DNA of 64,000 nt from UMGS1696 sp964621755 (GTDB lineage Bacteria > Bacillota > Clostridia > Oscillospirales > CAG-272), in NCBI GenBank assembly GCA_964621755.1, contig CAZUPI010000004.1, positions 16,235 through 80,234 of the forward strand, read 5' to 3'. Below, in pieces: positions 15,994 to 23,183 of this stretch. The translations under genes were made by a program, and so were the position numbers. The notes beneath the pieces are model-generated. The model saw only the letters and a program-made list of their open reading frames with translations. It was not told where the DNA came from and made no database searches. The number at the start of each line of letters is the position of its first letter. The first letter of the stretch is position 1.

Positions 15994-17079
15994 ATGAATT
16001 TTTTGAAAAAAATAAAATTGACGCTTGGCAAGAGAACGGGCGGCGAGGATGATATGGATGGCGAGCTGTTCTTTGATAGCGACCTATCTGACGTTCAGAA
16101 CGGCACATTCCTGAACTCCCTTGACGAGCTGTCAGAAGGAGATATTGAGCTCAATGAAACTGCGGCGCGCACCGCAAAGCTTTCCGTGCTTGAGATTGTC
16201 CGACGCGTGATGTCTTGTTTCTTTCTCGTTGCGTTTATCGTAGGCTGCATCATGCTGGTGCAGAACCTTGCGGCAAGGCGGAAGGGAGCGGAAATTTACG
16301 CACAGCTCGAGCAGGAGTTTTTCTCCACCGGATTCAGCCTCGATTTATCGAACGCCTTCCGTCCCGACGAGGGAGAGGTGAAGTATCTCGCCGAGGATAA
16401 GGAATCCCCGACCCTTGCGGATATGACCTCCACCCTGAACGACATTGAGTCCTCTTCCGAAACGGATTTCATCCTCCCCGAACAGAAGGAGTACAACGAG
16501 GATCTTGAAAAAATGCGCGCCGGACTCGCGTCTCTGGCGCAGATCAACCCCGATGTGTACGGCTGGATCAGCATAGAAGGAACCGAAATCAACTATCCGC
16601 TCGTGCAGGGAACCGACAACGACTACTACCTCGACCACGCATATACAGGAGATTATCTTCCGGTAGGCTCCATTTTTGTGGATTACCGCTGCAACGAGTC
16701 CATCACCAAAAACTACAACACTGTCATCTACGGACACAATATCACCTCCGGCTCCATGTTCCACGACGTCTCCAAGTTCTTCCGCGACAGCTATTTTGAG
16801 AATACCTACATATACATATATACTATGGATGGCATATATGTATATGAGCCGTTCGCCATCTACGAGACCCGATACGACTACAACTACTTCAAAACCAGCT
16901 TTACCTCAGCGGACGACTTTATCCAGTTCGCAGAGGAGGTGCGCGACAACTCGTCTAAACAAAAGGATGTCTCCTTCACGGGGAATGACCGCATTATCAC
17001 CTTGTCCACTTGTACCAACGGCGCGTATTATGCGCGCTATGCCCTCCACGCAAAATTGATTAAGACGATTGTAGATTGA
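15994..17079 (+). CDS. Class B sortase
   Basis: 361 residues. The start at 15994 follows GGAGG-CATTC; an upstream in-frame ATG overlaps that ribosome-binding site and is rejected. The N-terminus is an acidic cytosolic tail of ~65 residues, followed by one membrane segment (VMSCFFLVAFIVGCIMLVQ), a 100-residue linker and the sortase domain from ~residue 185. The catalytic triad is present: His248 (VIYGHN), Cys340 (LSTCTNG) and Arg348 (YARYALHAKL). VYGWISIEGTEINYPLVQG is characteristic of class B. It joins surface proteins to peptidoglycan. A candidate substrate tail (TAPQTFD plus hydrophobic segment plus KKRK) occurs in the protein at 31307-32305. Downstream rlmA begins 21 bases later. Confidence 0.92.
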   Translation: MNFLKKIKLTLGKRTGGEDDMDGELFFDSDLSDVQNGTFLNSLDELSEGDIELNETAARTAKLSVLEIVRRVMSCFFLVAFIVGCIMLVQNLAARRKGAEIYAQLEQEFFSTGFSLDLSNAFRPDEGEVKYLAEDKESPTLADMTSTLNDIESSSETDFILPEQKEYNEDLEKMRAGLASLAQINPDVYGWISIEGTEINYPLVQGTDNDYYLDHAYTGDYLPVGSIFVDYRCNESITKNYNTVIYGHNITSGSMFHDVSKFFRDSYFENTYIYIYTMDGIYVYEPFAIYETRYDYNYFKTSFTSADDFIQFAEEVRDNSSKQKDVSFTGNDRIITLSTCTNGAYYARYALHAKLIKTIVD

Positions 17080-17100
17080 TTTATCACAAGGACAAACAAC

Positions 17101-18000
17101 ATGACCGATATTTTAAAAATACTTACCTGTCCGGTATGCGCCGCCGACCTGTCACGGGTCGGCGGAAGTCTCAGATGCAATGCCGGACATTCCTTTGACA
17201 TTGCGAGAGCCGGATATGTGAATCTGCTCCCTCCCGGGAAAGAAAAAAACGCGCACACAGGTGACGAGCGCGAGATGGTCCGGGCGAGAGAGGAGTTTCT
17301 CTCACACGGGCACTATGGAAAAATCACGGATACCGCAGCAGAGCTGATAGCCGCGCACGTACGCGCGCCTCATGGCGCCGTCTTCTGCGATATGGGATGC
17401 GGCGAAGGCTATCACACCTGCCGGCTGACGGGACGGCTCGCCGATATCACGGGAGAGCCGGTCCTGTCGCTAGGGTTTGACGCTTCGAAATACGCGGCGG
17501 AACGGGCGGCAAAGCTGGCAGTCCGCACAGGTCTGATGCCGAGGGAGGGCGTAGGCGCTCCCTTCGTCGGGGACGCGGCAGCGTATTTTATGCCGGCGAA
17601 CATTTTTCACCTTCCGGTTGCCGGAGATTCTATCGACGCGGCGGTCAGTATGTTTGCCCCCATTGCGGGAGCTGAAGCCGCGCGTATCCTCACAAAGGAC
17701 GGCATTCTTGTCGTGGTATCGTCCGGAGCGGAGCATCTCATAGAAATGCGGCGGCTGATATACGACGAGGTGCGCATATCAGAGGAGTTTCCCGTGCCGC
17801 CGGACGGATTTTCAGACGTTGGCAGGCATCATCTCAAGTACAGCATCACATTGGACAGTACGGCGTCGCTGCTGTCCCTGTTCGCCATGACGCCGTTTTA
17901 TTACAAGACCACAGAGGCGGGGCGAAACCGGCTTCTCGCACATGAGATGCCGTTCTCCCTGACCGTTGACGTGAACTATTCGATTTTTAAGGTCGTGTAA
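17101..18000 (+). CDS. 23S rRNA (guanine-N1)-methyltransferase, RlmA family
   Basis: 299 residues. The N-terminal zinc-binding knuckle has Cys10, Cys13, Cys26 and His30 (CPVCAADL, then RCNAGHSFD), and GYVNLLPPGK follows as in RlmA(I)/RlmA(II). The SAM-binding motif is VFCDMGCGEGYHTC (residues ~94-107), and FAPIAGAEAARILTKDG is the post-motif region. The Gram-positive homologue TlrB methylates G748 and affects tylosin-type macrolide binding; the enterobacterial one methylates G745. Which base is used here is unknown. It lies in a probable transcription unit sortase-rlmA-glycosyltransferase, with only 3 bases to the next ATG. Confidence 0.9.
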   Translation: MTDILKILTCPVCAADLSRVGGSLRCNAGHSFDIARAGYVNLLPPGKEKNAHTGDEREMVRAREEFLSHGHYGKITDTAAELIAAHVRAPHGAVFCDMGCGEGYHTCRLTGRLADITGEPVLSLGFDASKYAAERAAKLAVRTGLMPREGVGAPFVGDAAAYFMPANIFHLPVAGDSIDAAVSMFAPIAGAEAARILTKDGILVVVSSGAEHLIEMRRLIYDEVRISEEFPVPPDGFSDVGRHHLKYSITLDSTASLLSLFAMTPFYYKTTEAGRNRLLAHEMPFSLTVDVNYSIFKVV

Positions 18001-18003
18001 GCC

Positions 18004-18720
18004 ATGTATCTATCGGTAATCATTCCCATGTATAACGAGCGCTCTGTTGCGGAATCCTGCGTCCGCGCCCTGTCGGCGGAGCTGGAAGAATCCGGCGAGC
18101 GGTACGAAATCCTCTTTTCAGATGACGGCTCTACAGATGGCTGCGGCGATATCGTGAAAAATACGGCGCATGAGCTTGACCTGTCGCACGGGGAAGTGCG
18201 TGTTGTGCGGTCAGAGGAAAACCGCGGCAAAGGACATGCGGTCAAGCTGGGCGTTGCTTCGTCGAGAGGGGACGTCGTGGTATTCACCGACTGCGACCTG
18301 GCGTACGGTACGCATGCGATTCGCGGGATGGCGGAGCAGATGCAGGCAGACCCCGCAGATTTGCTCATCGGCTCCCGTGCAATCGCAAAGGACGGCTACG
18401 CCGGCTACACCTTCGCCAGAAAGCTTGCGTCAAAAGCTTATCTGAAATTCCTCGCGCTATCGGCAGGCTTTCGCTGCACCGACTCCCAGTGCGGAATCAA
18501 GATGTTTCGCGGCGACGCGGCACGCCTGCTCTTCTCCCAGACCGAGACAGACGGCTGGTCTTTCGACTTTGAGGTCCTCCTTCGCGCTGAAAAACAGGGC
18601 TTTCGCATCAAAGAGTACCCCGTCGCCGTCCTTAACCACCGGGACTCCAAAATCCACCTCTTCCGCGACAGCCTCCGTATGCTGCGTGACATAAGACGGA
18701 TAAAGGGCAGGGTGAAGTGA
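18004..18720 (+). CDS. Family 2 glycosyltransferase, dolichyl/polyprenyl-phosphate sugar transferase (ALG5/DPM1-like)
   Basis: 238 residues, GT-A fold. It opens SVIIPMYNE, has FSDDGSTD (the nucleotide-sugar aspartates), VVFTDCDLAYGTHAI (DxD-like metal site) and DSQCGIKMFRGDAARLLF, which is characteristic of the ALG5 subgroup that charges a polyprenyl phosphate with glucose or mannose. No transmembrane helices, so it probably acts at the inner membrane face as a peripheral enzyme. It follows rlmA by 3 bases and is likely translationally coupled. The acceptor could feed cell-wall polymer glycosylation, a possible link to the upstream sortase, but that is inference. Confidence 0.87.
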   Translation: MYLSVIIPMYNERSVAESCVRALSAELEESGERYEILFSDDGSTDGCGDIVKNTAHELDLSHGEVRVVRSEENRGKGHAVKLGVASSRGDVVVFTDCDLAYGTHAIRGMAEQMQADPADLLIGSRAIAKDGYAGYTFARKLASKAYLKFLALSAGFRCTDSQCGIKMFRGDAARLLFSQTETDGWSFDFEVLLRAEKQGFRIKEYPVAVLNHRDSKIHLFRDSLRMLRDIRRIKGRVK

Positions 18721-18766
18721 TGGGGCGTTCTCGTGGGAAACTTTTTTGAAGGGGGCAACCCTTGCG

Positions 18767-19609
18767 TTAAGCGTAAAAATTATGTTCGCCTATTGTCATG
18801 ATGAACTGACGGTTTTGGGGTATCCACAGGCTTACAGCGATAGCTTCGTTGAGAAAGTAGAGAATGTCGGTGCTGAGAACCGCATCTTCTAAGCAGAGCT
18901 TGGCGGCGAGGATGGACTCTTCGTTCGGCTCCTGCTGAATCGCGCCGTTGACTGTGGGGGTGAACTGAACCCCGTTATCGTTGTCGAATATGACATCGTA
19001 GATGGTGTCGGGGAATTCATCGGAGCTTACGCGGTTTAGGATGACGTTCCCGACTGCCAGTTTGCCGAGGAGCGGTTCCCCTTGCGCTTCCGCGTGAATG
19101 ATTCTTGCTAACCAGTAGACTTCGTCCTCATCGTAGTACTCCTCGCCGGGGACAGCCGCGCTCCGCAACCGTGTCAGGTATGTTGTGTTGTCCTCGTATT
19201 CATATGTGACGTCAAAACCGAACGCTTTTGCCGCTTTTTGCAGCGGGACGAACATGATGTCATTTTCGGTGAATACGCCGTACTGACACCATATCATACG
19301 CCCGTTCGCTTCGATGTAGAAGGCGTCCTCCAGCGCGCTAAGCTCTAGGGAATCTGTCCGAACGTGGGCGGTATTCTCCGCTTCGTCCCACCATACCACC
19401 GAGTTGTCTGCCATGCACGCAAATTCCCGCAGCGATACGTATGCGGTATCCTTCACGGAAAGAACCGTGCCGTCATATGGGAATCCATCTACTACAATGT
19501 AGAAGTCCGCGGGCTCGGTCTCGTAGATACATTCGGCGGAAACCGGCGCGGCAAGTGTGAGTGCTACAGCAAGTGCTGCGATAAGTAAAAGCTTTTCTGT
19601 AAATTTCAT
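18767..19609 (-). CDS. Exported SleB/CwlJ-type cell-wall hydrolase with copper-amine-oxidase-like N-terminal domain
   Basis: 280 residues. A signal peptide covers residues 1-25 (LLLIAALAVALTLAAPVSA). Residues ~35-150 have the pattern of the Cu_amine_oxidN1 domain (VVDGFPYDG, VSLREFACMADNSVVWWDE, MFVPLQKAAKAFGFDV), a beta-rich module common in clostridial exported proteins that binds no copper. Residues ~165-280 are Hydrolase_2: WLARIIHAEAQGEPLLGKLAVGNVILNR with the catalytic Glu in HAEAQGE, then VQFTPTVNGAI. This family includes spore-cortex lytic transglycosylases SleB/CwlJ but also vegetative hydrolases, so sporulation cannot be concluded. GGAGG lies just before ATG; its promoter is at 19701-19729. 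Confidence 0.88.
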   Translation of the reverse strand: MKFTEKLLLIAALAVALTLAAPVSAECIYETEPADFYIVVDGFPYDGTVLSVKDTAYVSLREFACMADNSVVWWDEAENTAHVRTDSLELSALEDAFYIEANGRMIWCQYGVFTENDIMFVPLQKAAKAFGFDVTYEYEDNTTYLTRLRSAAVPGEEYYDEDEVYWLARIIHAEAQGEPLLGKLAVGNVILNRVSSDEFPDTIYDVIFDNDNGVQFTPTVNGAIQQEPNEESILAAKLCLEDAVLSTDILYFLNEAIAVSLWIPQNRQFIMTIGEHNFYA

Positions 19610-19700
19610 AAATCCTCCGGGTTAAAAAAATCTATAAATTGATGAACCAGACTCTTATTGACAATACAGCAGGCCGCTCCTTCGACCATCAGTCGGTTCG

Positions 19701-19729
19701 ATTATATCATATTATCACCAAAATATTAA
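19701..19729 (-). promoter_or_regulatory. Probable promoter of the SleB-type gene
   Basis: TTAATA (19729-19724), 17 bases, TATAAT (19706-19701) on the minus strand, leaving a ~90-base leader with a short CGAC/GTCG stem. The -35 is weak. Confidence 0.55.
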
Positions 19730-19852
19730 CAGGAAAATAATTCCATGCTAATTTTGGAAAAAATTTCCTTATTTCCTGTAAGGGACAATTTTGGATTGAA
19801 AAAACGGGAGGATATTATTTTTTACATTATTATATGGATTTTTTGCGCACAA

Positions 19853-19869
19853 TGTAATATAATATTACA
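19853..19869. promoter_or_regulatory. Palindromic operator-like site over a -10 region
   Basis: TGTAATATAATATTACA is a 17-base palindrome around one central base. It contains TATAAT and lies ~50 bases before the solute-binding-protein ATG. The matching -35 is poor, so promoter activity may need an activator, or the site may be a repressor operator. The rest of 19610-19917 is AT-rich with no other feature seen. Confidence 0.5.
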
Positions 19870-19917
19870 GGAAACCCGCGAAACCGATATATTTTCCTTG
19901 TATGGAGAAAACTACTA

Positions 19918-21426
19918 ATGAAATTCAAGCATATTCCGCCGTTTGCCGCGCTCGTTTTTGCGACGATACTTACGTTTCAGGCGACATCGTGCGGTTTTAT
20001 TATAGTCAATGACATGGCAGCACAGAGTGCCAGTGAGACCGACGCCGCTTCCGAAACCGAGGGAGACGCTGCCGAACCGTTCACCGGGACGGCATACACG
20101 AAGTACGCGGGGGAAGATATGTATACGCAGTCGCGCCGATACTTGGCGGAGCTGCCGGAGCGTGACTATGATGGGGCGGTATTTTTCATTACCACCCCAT
20201 CGAAGGACTATATTTCCCCCGACAACACGGATACGACGGTGAATAAACTTGTGGTCGAACGGAACGCCGATGTAGAGGAGCAGTTTGACGTGACCATTAT
20301 CACCTCTGTTGTGGAGGCGTCGACTATGCTGTCCGAGCTGACGCAGTGCATCGCGGCGGGCTCGTACTACAGCGATCTTTTGATGATACCGGTGTACATG
20401 GTTGGGCAGTTCCGCAGCGCCGAGACCCTGATCAACATGCGCACTCTGCCGTTTTTCGATATCGAGCAGCCGTATTTCAATGCTGAATCGTCCGACATGA
20501 CCTCGGGCGGCTACTCGACGTATGGTGTGGCAGGGGACGCGTCGATTGCGCCGTCGTCGTTTTCCGCGGTGTTCATGAACAAGACGATACTGGAAGAAGC
20601 CGGTGTGGACACGCCGACGATTTATAAGTCGGTGATAGAGGGAACGTGGACATGGGACGACCTACTCGGCTGCGCGGAGGCGGTCAAGACGATAAACGGC
20701 AGCCGTGGGGCAGCGGGGCTGAACGAATACTACACCATCACCGCGCAGAACACGGCTGACAGGCTGCCGGACCTTGTATTCAAATCGGGCGGCAACAACT
20801 ACATCCTGGCGGGAAAGCGCACCGTCCCGGCTATCGGGTACTCGGTGAAGTCGTCGCAGGCGACGATGAACGTCCTTGCCTCGATTTACAACGACAGTCA
20901 CGCCATAACGGACTCGTCAGCGGGCGCGATAAACTGCTTCTCGGCAGGAGAGTCCGCATTCTTGGTGGATTACCTGTACGTTATGTCGTGGATGATCAAC
21001 GCGTCAGCGGACTGGGGCGTTCTTCCGCTGCCGAAGGGTGACGAAAACGACGAGTATCGCACGTTGATATCAAACACAGAGCTGATTTTTGCGGTGCCGA
21101 AAAATCATACGAACGGTGAGTTCCCGGCAATTATCCTATCTGCGCTGAACGCAGCGTCATACGGCTACATCTATGATGAATACGTCGACTACCACATGAT
21201 TCACGTACTTCGCGACAACGATTCCGTCAACATGCTGGACTTGATTCTCGATACAGCATCGTTCGACTTCGCCCTCGCCTTTGGAAATGCGTACCCAACC
21301 ATAGCCGCAGCTACCTACCGCCTCATCCGCGACTGCGCCGCTACAAATAACCTCGCTGATTATTTCACCGACCGGAAGACAACGGCAACTGAGACGCTGA
21401 AAGAATATTTCCCGCTGAAGCCTTAA
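19918..21426 (+). CDS. Extracellular solute-binding lipoprotein, ABC sugar-type, orphan
   Basis: 502 residues. A lipoprotein signal ends at Cys25 (FQATSC), followed by an acidic Ser/Ala/Glu linker. The mature part has the family 1 solute-binding layout: FITTPSKDYISPDNTDTTVN opening, VNKLVVERNADVEEQFDVTI, a hinge region around SDLLMIPVYMVGQF, MNKTILEEAGVD, and TWTWDDLLGCAEAVKTI, which is characteristic of carbohydrate-binding components. FAVPKNHTNGEFPAIILSAL is the C-lobe hallmark. No permease or ATPase gene is adjacent, so it either serves a distant transporter or acts as a sensor. It lies directly upstream of the cytochrome operon but is separated from it by a hairpin and a new promoter. Confidence 0.85.
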   Translation: MKFKHIPPFAALVFATILTFQATSCGFIIVNDMAAQSASETDAASETEGDAAEPFTGTAYTKYAGEDMYTQSRRYLAELPERDYDGAVFFITTPSKDYISPDNTDTTVNKLVVERNADVEEQFDVTIITSVVEASTMLSELTQCIAAGSYYSDLLMIPVYMVGQFRSAETLINMRTLPFFDIEQPYFNAESSDMTSGGYSTYGVAGDASIAPSSFSAVFMNKTILEEAGVDTPTIYKSVIEGTWTWDDLLGCAEAVKTINGSRGAAGLNEYYTITAQNTADRLPDLVFKSGGNNYILAGKRTVPAIGYSVKSSQATMNVLASIYNDSHAITDSSAGAINCFSAGESAFLVDYLYVMSWMINASADWGVLPLPKGDENDEYRTLISNTELIFAVPKNHTNGEFPAIILSALNAASYGYIYDEYVDYHMIHVLRDNDSVNMLDLILDTASFDFALAFGNAYPTIAAATYRLIRDCAATNNLADYFTDRKTTATETLKEYFPLKP

Positions 21427-21436
21427 AGAAAAGGAA

Positions 21437-21478
21437 GGCGTTAGGGGAACACTTTTTCAAAAGTGTCCCCCTAACGCC
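21437..21478. terminator. Long hairpin (dispersed repeat family) after the solute-binding protein gene
   Basis: GGCGTTAGGGG..ACACTTTT pairs with AAGTGT..CCCCTAACGCC, about 17 bp, with no T-run on the plus strand. It has the G-rich/T-run/A-run/C-rich layout of the dispersed family. Confidence 0.75.
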
Positions 21479-21501
21479 TCCACATTTCGCAGAAAAACAT
21501 C

Positions 21502-21530
21502 TTGTTAAATCTATTGTTTCGTGATATAAT
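21502..21530 (+). promoter_or_regulatory. Promoter of the cytochrome c operon
   Basis: TTGTTA (21502-21507), 17 bases, TATAAT (21525-21530), 57 bases before the resB-like ATG. There is no other clear promoter before 29412. Confidence 0.8.
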
Positions 21531-21587
21531 GAAAATAAGAATGTATTGTAAAAAGACCAATGGCTAAATTGGAAAAGGTGGAAGCGC

Positions 21588-22277
21588 ATGAAAAAACGAA
21601 AAATTCAGCTCTATGATGCGGTGTGCGCGGCTCTTCTTCTGATAACGTTGTTTTTCCTTGTACTCACCGTGAAGTTTTCCACAGGAAGTTCGGTCAACTT
21701 TAACGGTGCGGTCACGACGGCTGTGCTGGCATTTGGCGGCGTTCTCGCGTTCGGTTCGCTGTTTGCGCGGCGGCTGTCCGGCGGTGCGGTGAAGAAGACC
21801 GGATTTTATCTTGCTCATGCGGGGGTTGTTTTGATTCTTGTGGGATTTGCACTGTTCCAGCTATTCGGAGATACAGTGACTGCGGCAGTTCCGGTGGGCG
21901 GCGACACTTTTTATTCGCAAATCCAGCGGGAATCGGGGGAGATGTGCGACCTTGGCTTCAACTTCCGTGTGGACGATTTTGAAATCGAGACTTATGAGGA
22001 TGGTTCGGACAAGCAGTATTATGCGGGTCTGGCCTTTGCGGATGAAGTTACGCTGCGGGTAGACACGTCTGAGTTGTCGGTGAATCACACGGTACGCCGC
22101 GGCGGGTGGAAAATCTACCTTATGAATTATAGCAGCGGGTACGTAAGTCTGATGTTCCGCCGCGACCCGGGCGAGTATGTTGTGAAGGCGGGGATTGCAG
22201 CGCTGATTGCGGGATGCGTTCTCTCCCTCATCGCCGGAAACGGGGTGCGCAAGAAGGAGGAGAACGCCGATGCGTGA
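21588..22277 (+). CDS. ResB-like cytochrome c biogenesis membrane protein
   Basis: 229 residues, about half the length of typical ResB/Ccs1 but with its layout. Membrane segments are at ~10-30 and ~40-60, a third carries the signature HAGVVLILVGFALFQLFG (~77-95), then an extracytoplasmic beta-rich loop of ~100 residues, and a last helix at ~198-217 preceded by GWKIYLMNYSSGYVSLMFRRDPG, the most recognisable ResB segment. His77 lies at a membrane face and could bind haem. ResB with CcsA forms the System II haem-delivery/ligation complex. It overlaps ccsA by 8 bases. It is shorter than well-studied homologues, so the assignment rests on those two motifs plus context. Confidence 0.82.
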   Translation: MKKRKIQLYDAVCAALLLITLFFLVLTVKFSTGSSVNFNGAVTTAVLAFGGVLAFGSLFARRLSGGAVKKTGFYLAHAGVVLILVGFALFQLFGDTVTAAVPVGGDTFYSQIQRESGEMCDLGFNFRVDDFEIETYEDGSDKQYYAGLAFADEVTLRVDTSELSVNHTVRRGGWKIYLMNYSSGYVSLMFRRDPGEYVVKAGIAALIAGCVLSLIAGNGVRKKEENADA

Positions 22278-23043
22278 CGTTATTTTGCGCGGAATTATTC
22301 TTTTGGCCACTCTTTTGTACGGCGGGGCGCTTGTGCTGTATCTGCGGCGGAAGGCCAAAGTCGGCGGTATCGTCTGGATTTTGGCGGAGGCTTTGTCGGT
22401 CGTCCTTGTGGTGAACAATTTTGTGGTCAACGGATACGTGCCGTTTGTGAGCATGTATCAGCTTTTGACCTTTGCGGCGGCGCTTTTTGGTGTGGTGTAT
22501 TGTTATATTGCGCGTCTGCGGAATGGAAAATGGGCGGCGCCCTACTTTATCGGGTGTTCGCTCGTGGCGTCGCTTGGGCTGTGCTTTATGGACATTCACG
22601 CGGTATGGCATTTTCCGCCGGCGCTTCGGTCGGTATGGTTCGTTCCCCACATTCTGGCGTACGTGATATCTTACATCATGGCGGCAGCGGCGTTTGCCAT
22701 GACGGTCACGAAATTTTTCGCAAAAGGCGAACGAAGAAAACAGCTCGACGGCGGAATTTACGACTGCGTATGCGTACTGTTCCCGTTCATGTCGATGGGG
22801 ATGCTGTTCGGCGCGGTATGGGCGAACGAGGTCTGGGGTGCATTCTGGAGCTGGGACATCAAGGAATGCTGGTCCCTTGTGACATGGCTGACCTTTATGA
22901 CATGGCTCCACGTCCGCCGCAGTCCCAGATTCTCGAGATTCAAGGACGTCCTCCTCGTCGCCGGATTTGCATTCGTGATTGTGACATTCTTTTTTGTGAA
23001 TCTCATGAATGCGGCGGGGGGATCTATGCATGCGTATAACTGA
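22270..23043 (+). CDS. CcsA/ResC-like cytochrome c haem lyase subunit
   Basis: 257 residues from the ATG at 22270, which has GAGGAG upstream and overlaps resB by 8 bases. About seven to eight membrane segments. The tryptophan-rich WWD haem-handling motif is intact: GAVWANEVWGAFWSWDIKE (residues ~188-206). The flanking histidines expected in CcsA are present: His117 in DIHAVWHFPP, one near PHILAYVISYIM, and one in TWLHVRRSP. Together with ResB it would attach haem to CxxCH motifs outside the membrane. Both following genes encode such motifs, so the operon carries enzyme and substrates together. No thioredoxin-like ResA/CcdA is in the operon. Confidence 0.9.
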   Translation: MRDVILRGIILLATLLYGGALVLYLRRKAKVGGIVWILAEALSVVLVVNNFVVNGYVPFVSMYQLLTFAAALFGVVYCYIARLRNGKWAAPYFIGCSLVASLGLCFMDIHAVWHFPPALRSVWFVPHILAYVISYIMAAAAFAMTVTKFFAKGERRKQLDGGIYDCVCVLFPFMSMGMLFGAVWANEVWGAFWSWDIKECWSLVTWLTFMTWLHVRRSPRFSRFKDVLLVAGFAFVIVTFFFVNLMNAAGGSMHAYN

Positions 23044-23044
23044 G

Positions 23045-23163
23045 ATTTTGGGGAGTGGATGGCGCTGACATTTGGTTTGGGCTCACTCTTCAGCCATATG
23101 AAATTATGTTCCACCCCATATAAAAGTTTTTAGAGGGGTATAACTTAACGTCTTCCCCAAAAT
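23045..23163 (+). promoter_or_regulatory. Structured intergenic element between ccsA and the first cytochrome gene
   Basis: Perfect 10-bp outer inverted repeat ATTTTGGGGA (23045-23054) with TCCCCAAAAT (23154-23163). Inside lies GAGTG/CACTC, then a copy of the dispersed A-box (ACCCC..AAAAGTTTT..GGGGT, 23113-23139). At 140 bases it is the only sizeable gap in the operon. It could change mRNA stability or the ratio of maturation proteins to cytochromes. Confidence 0.55.
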
Positions 23164-23183
23164 ACAACCATCAGGAGAACATT

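Noticed and set aside
18767..19609. Taking the SleB-type hydrolase as proof of sporulation
   Set aside because: Hydrolase_2 proteins also occur in non-spore-formers and no other sporulation-specific gene is certain here.
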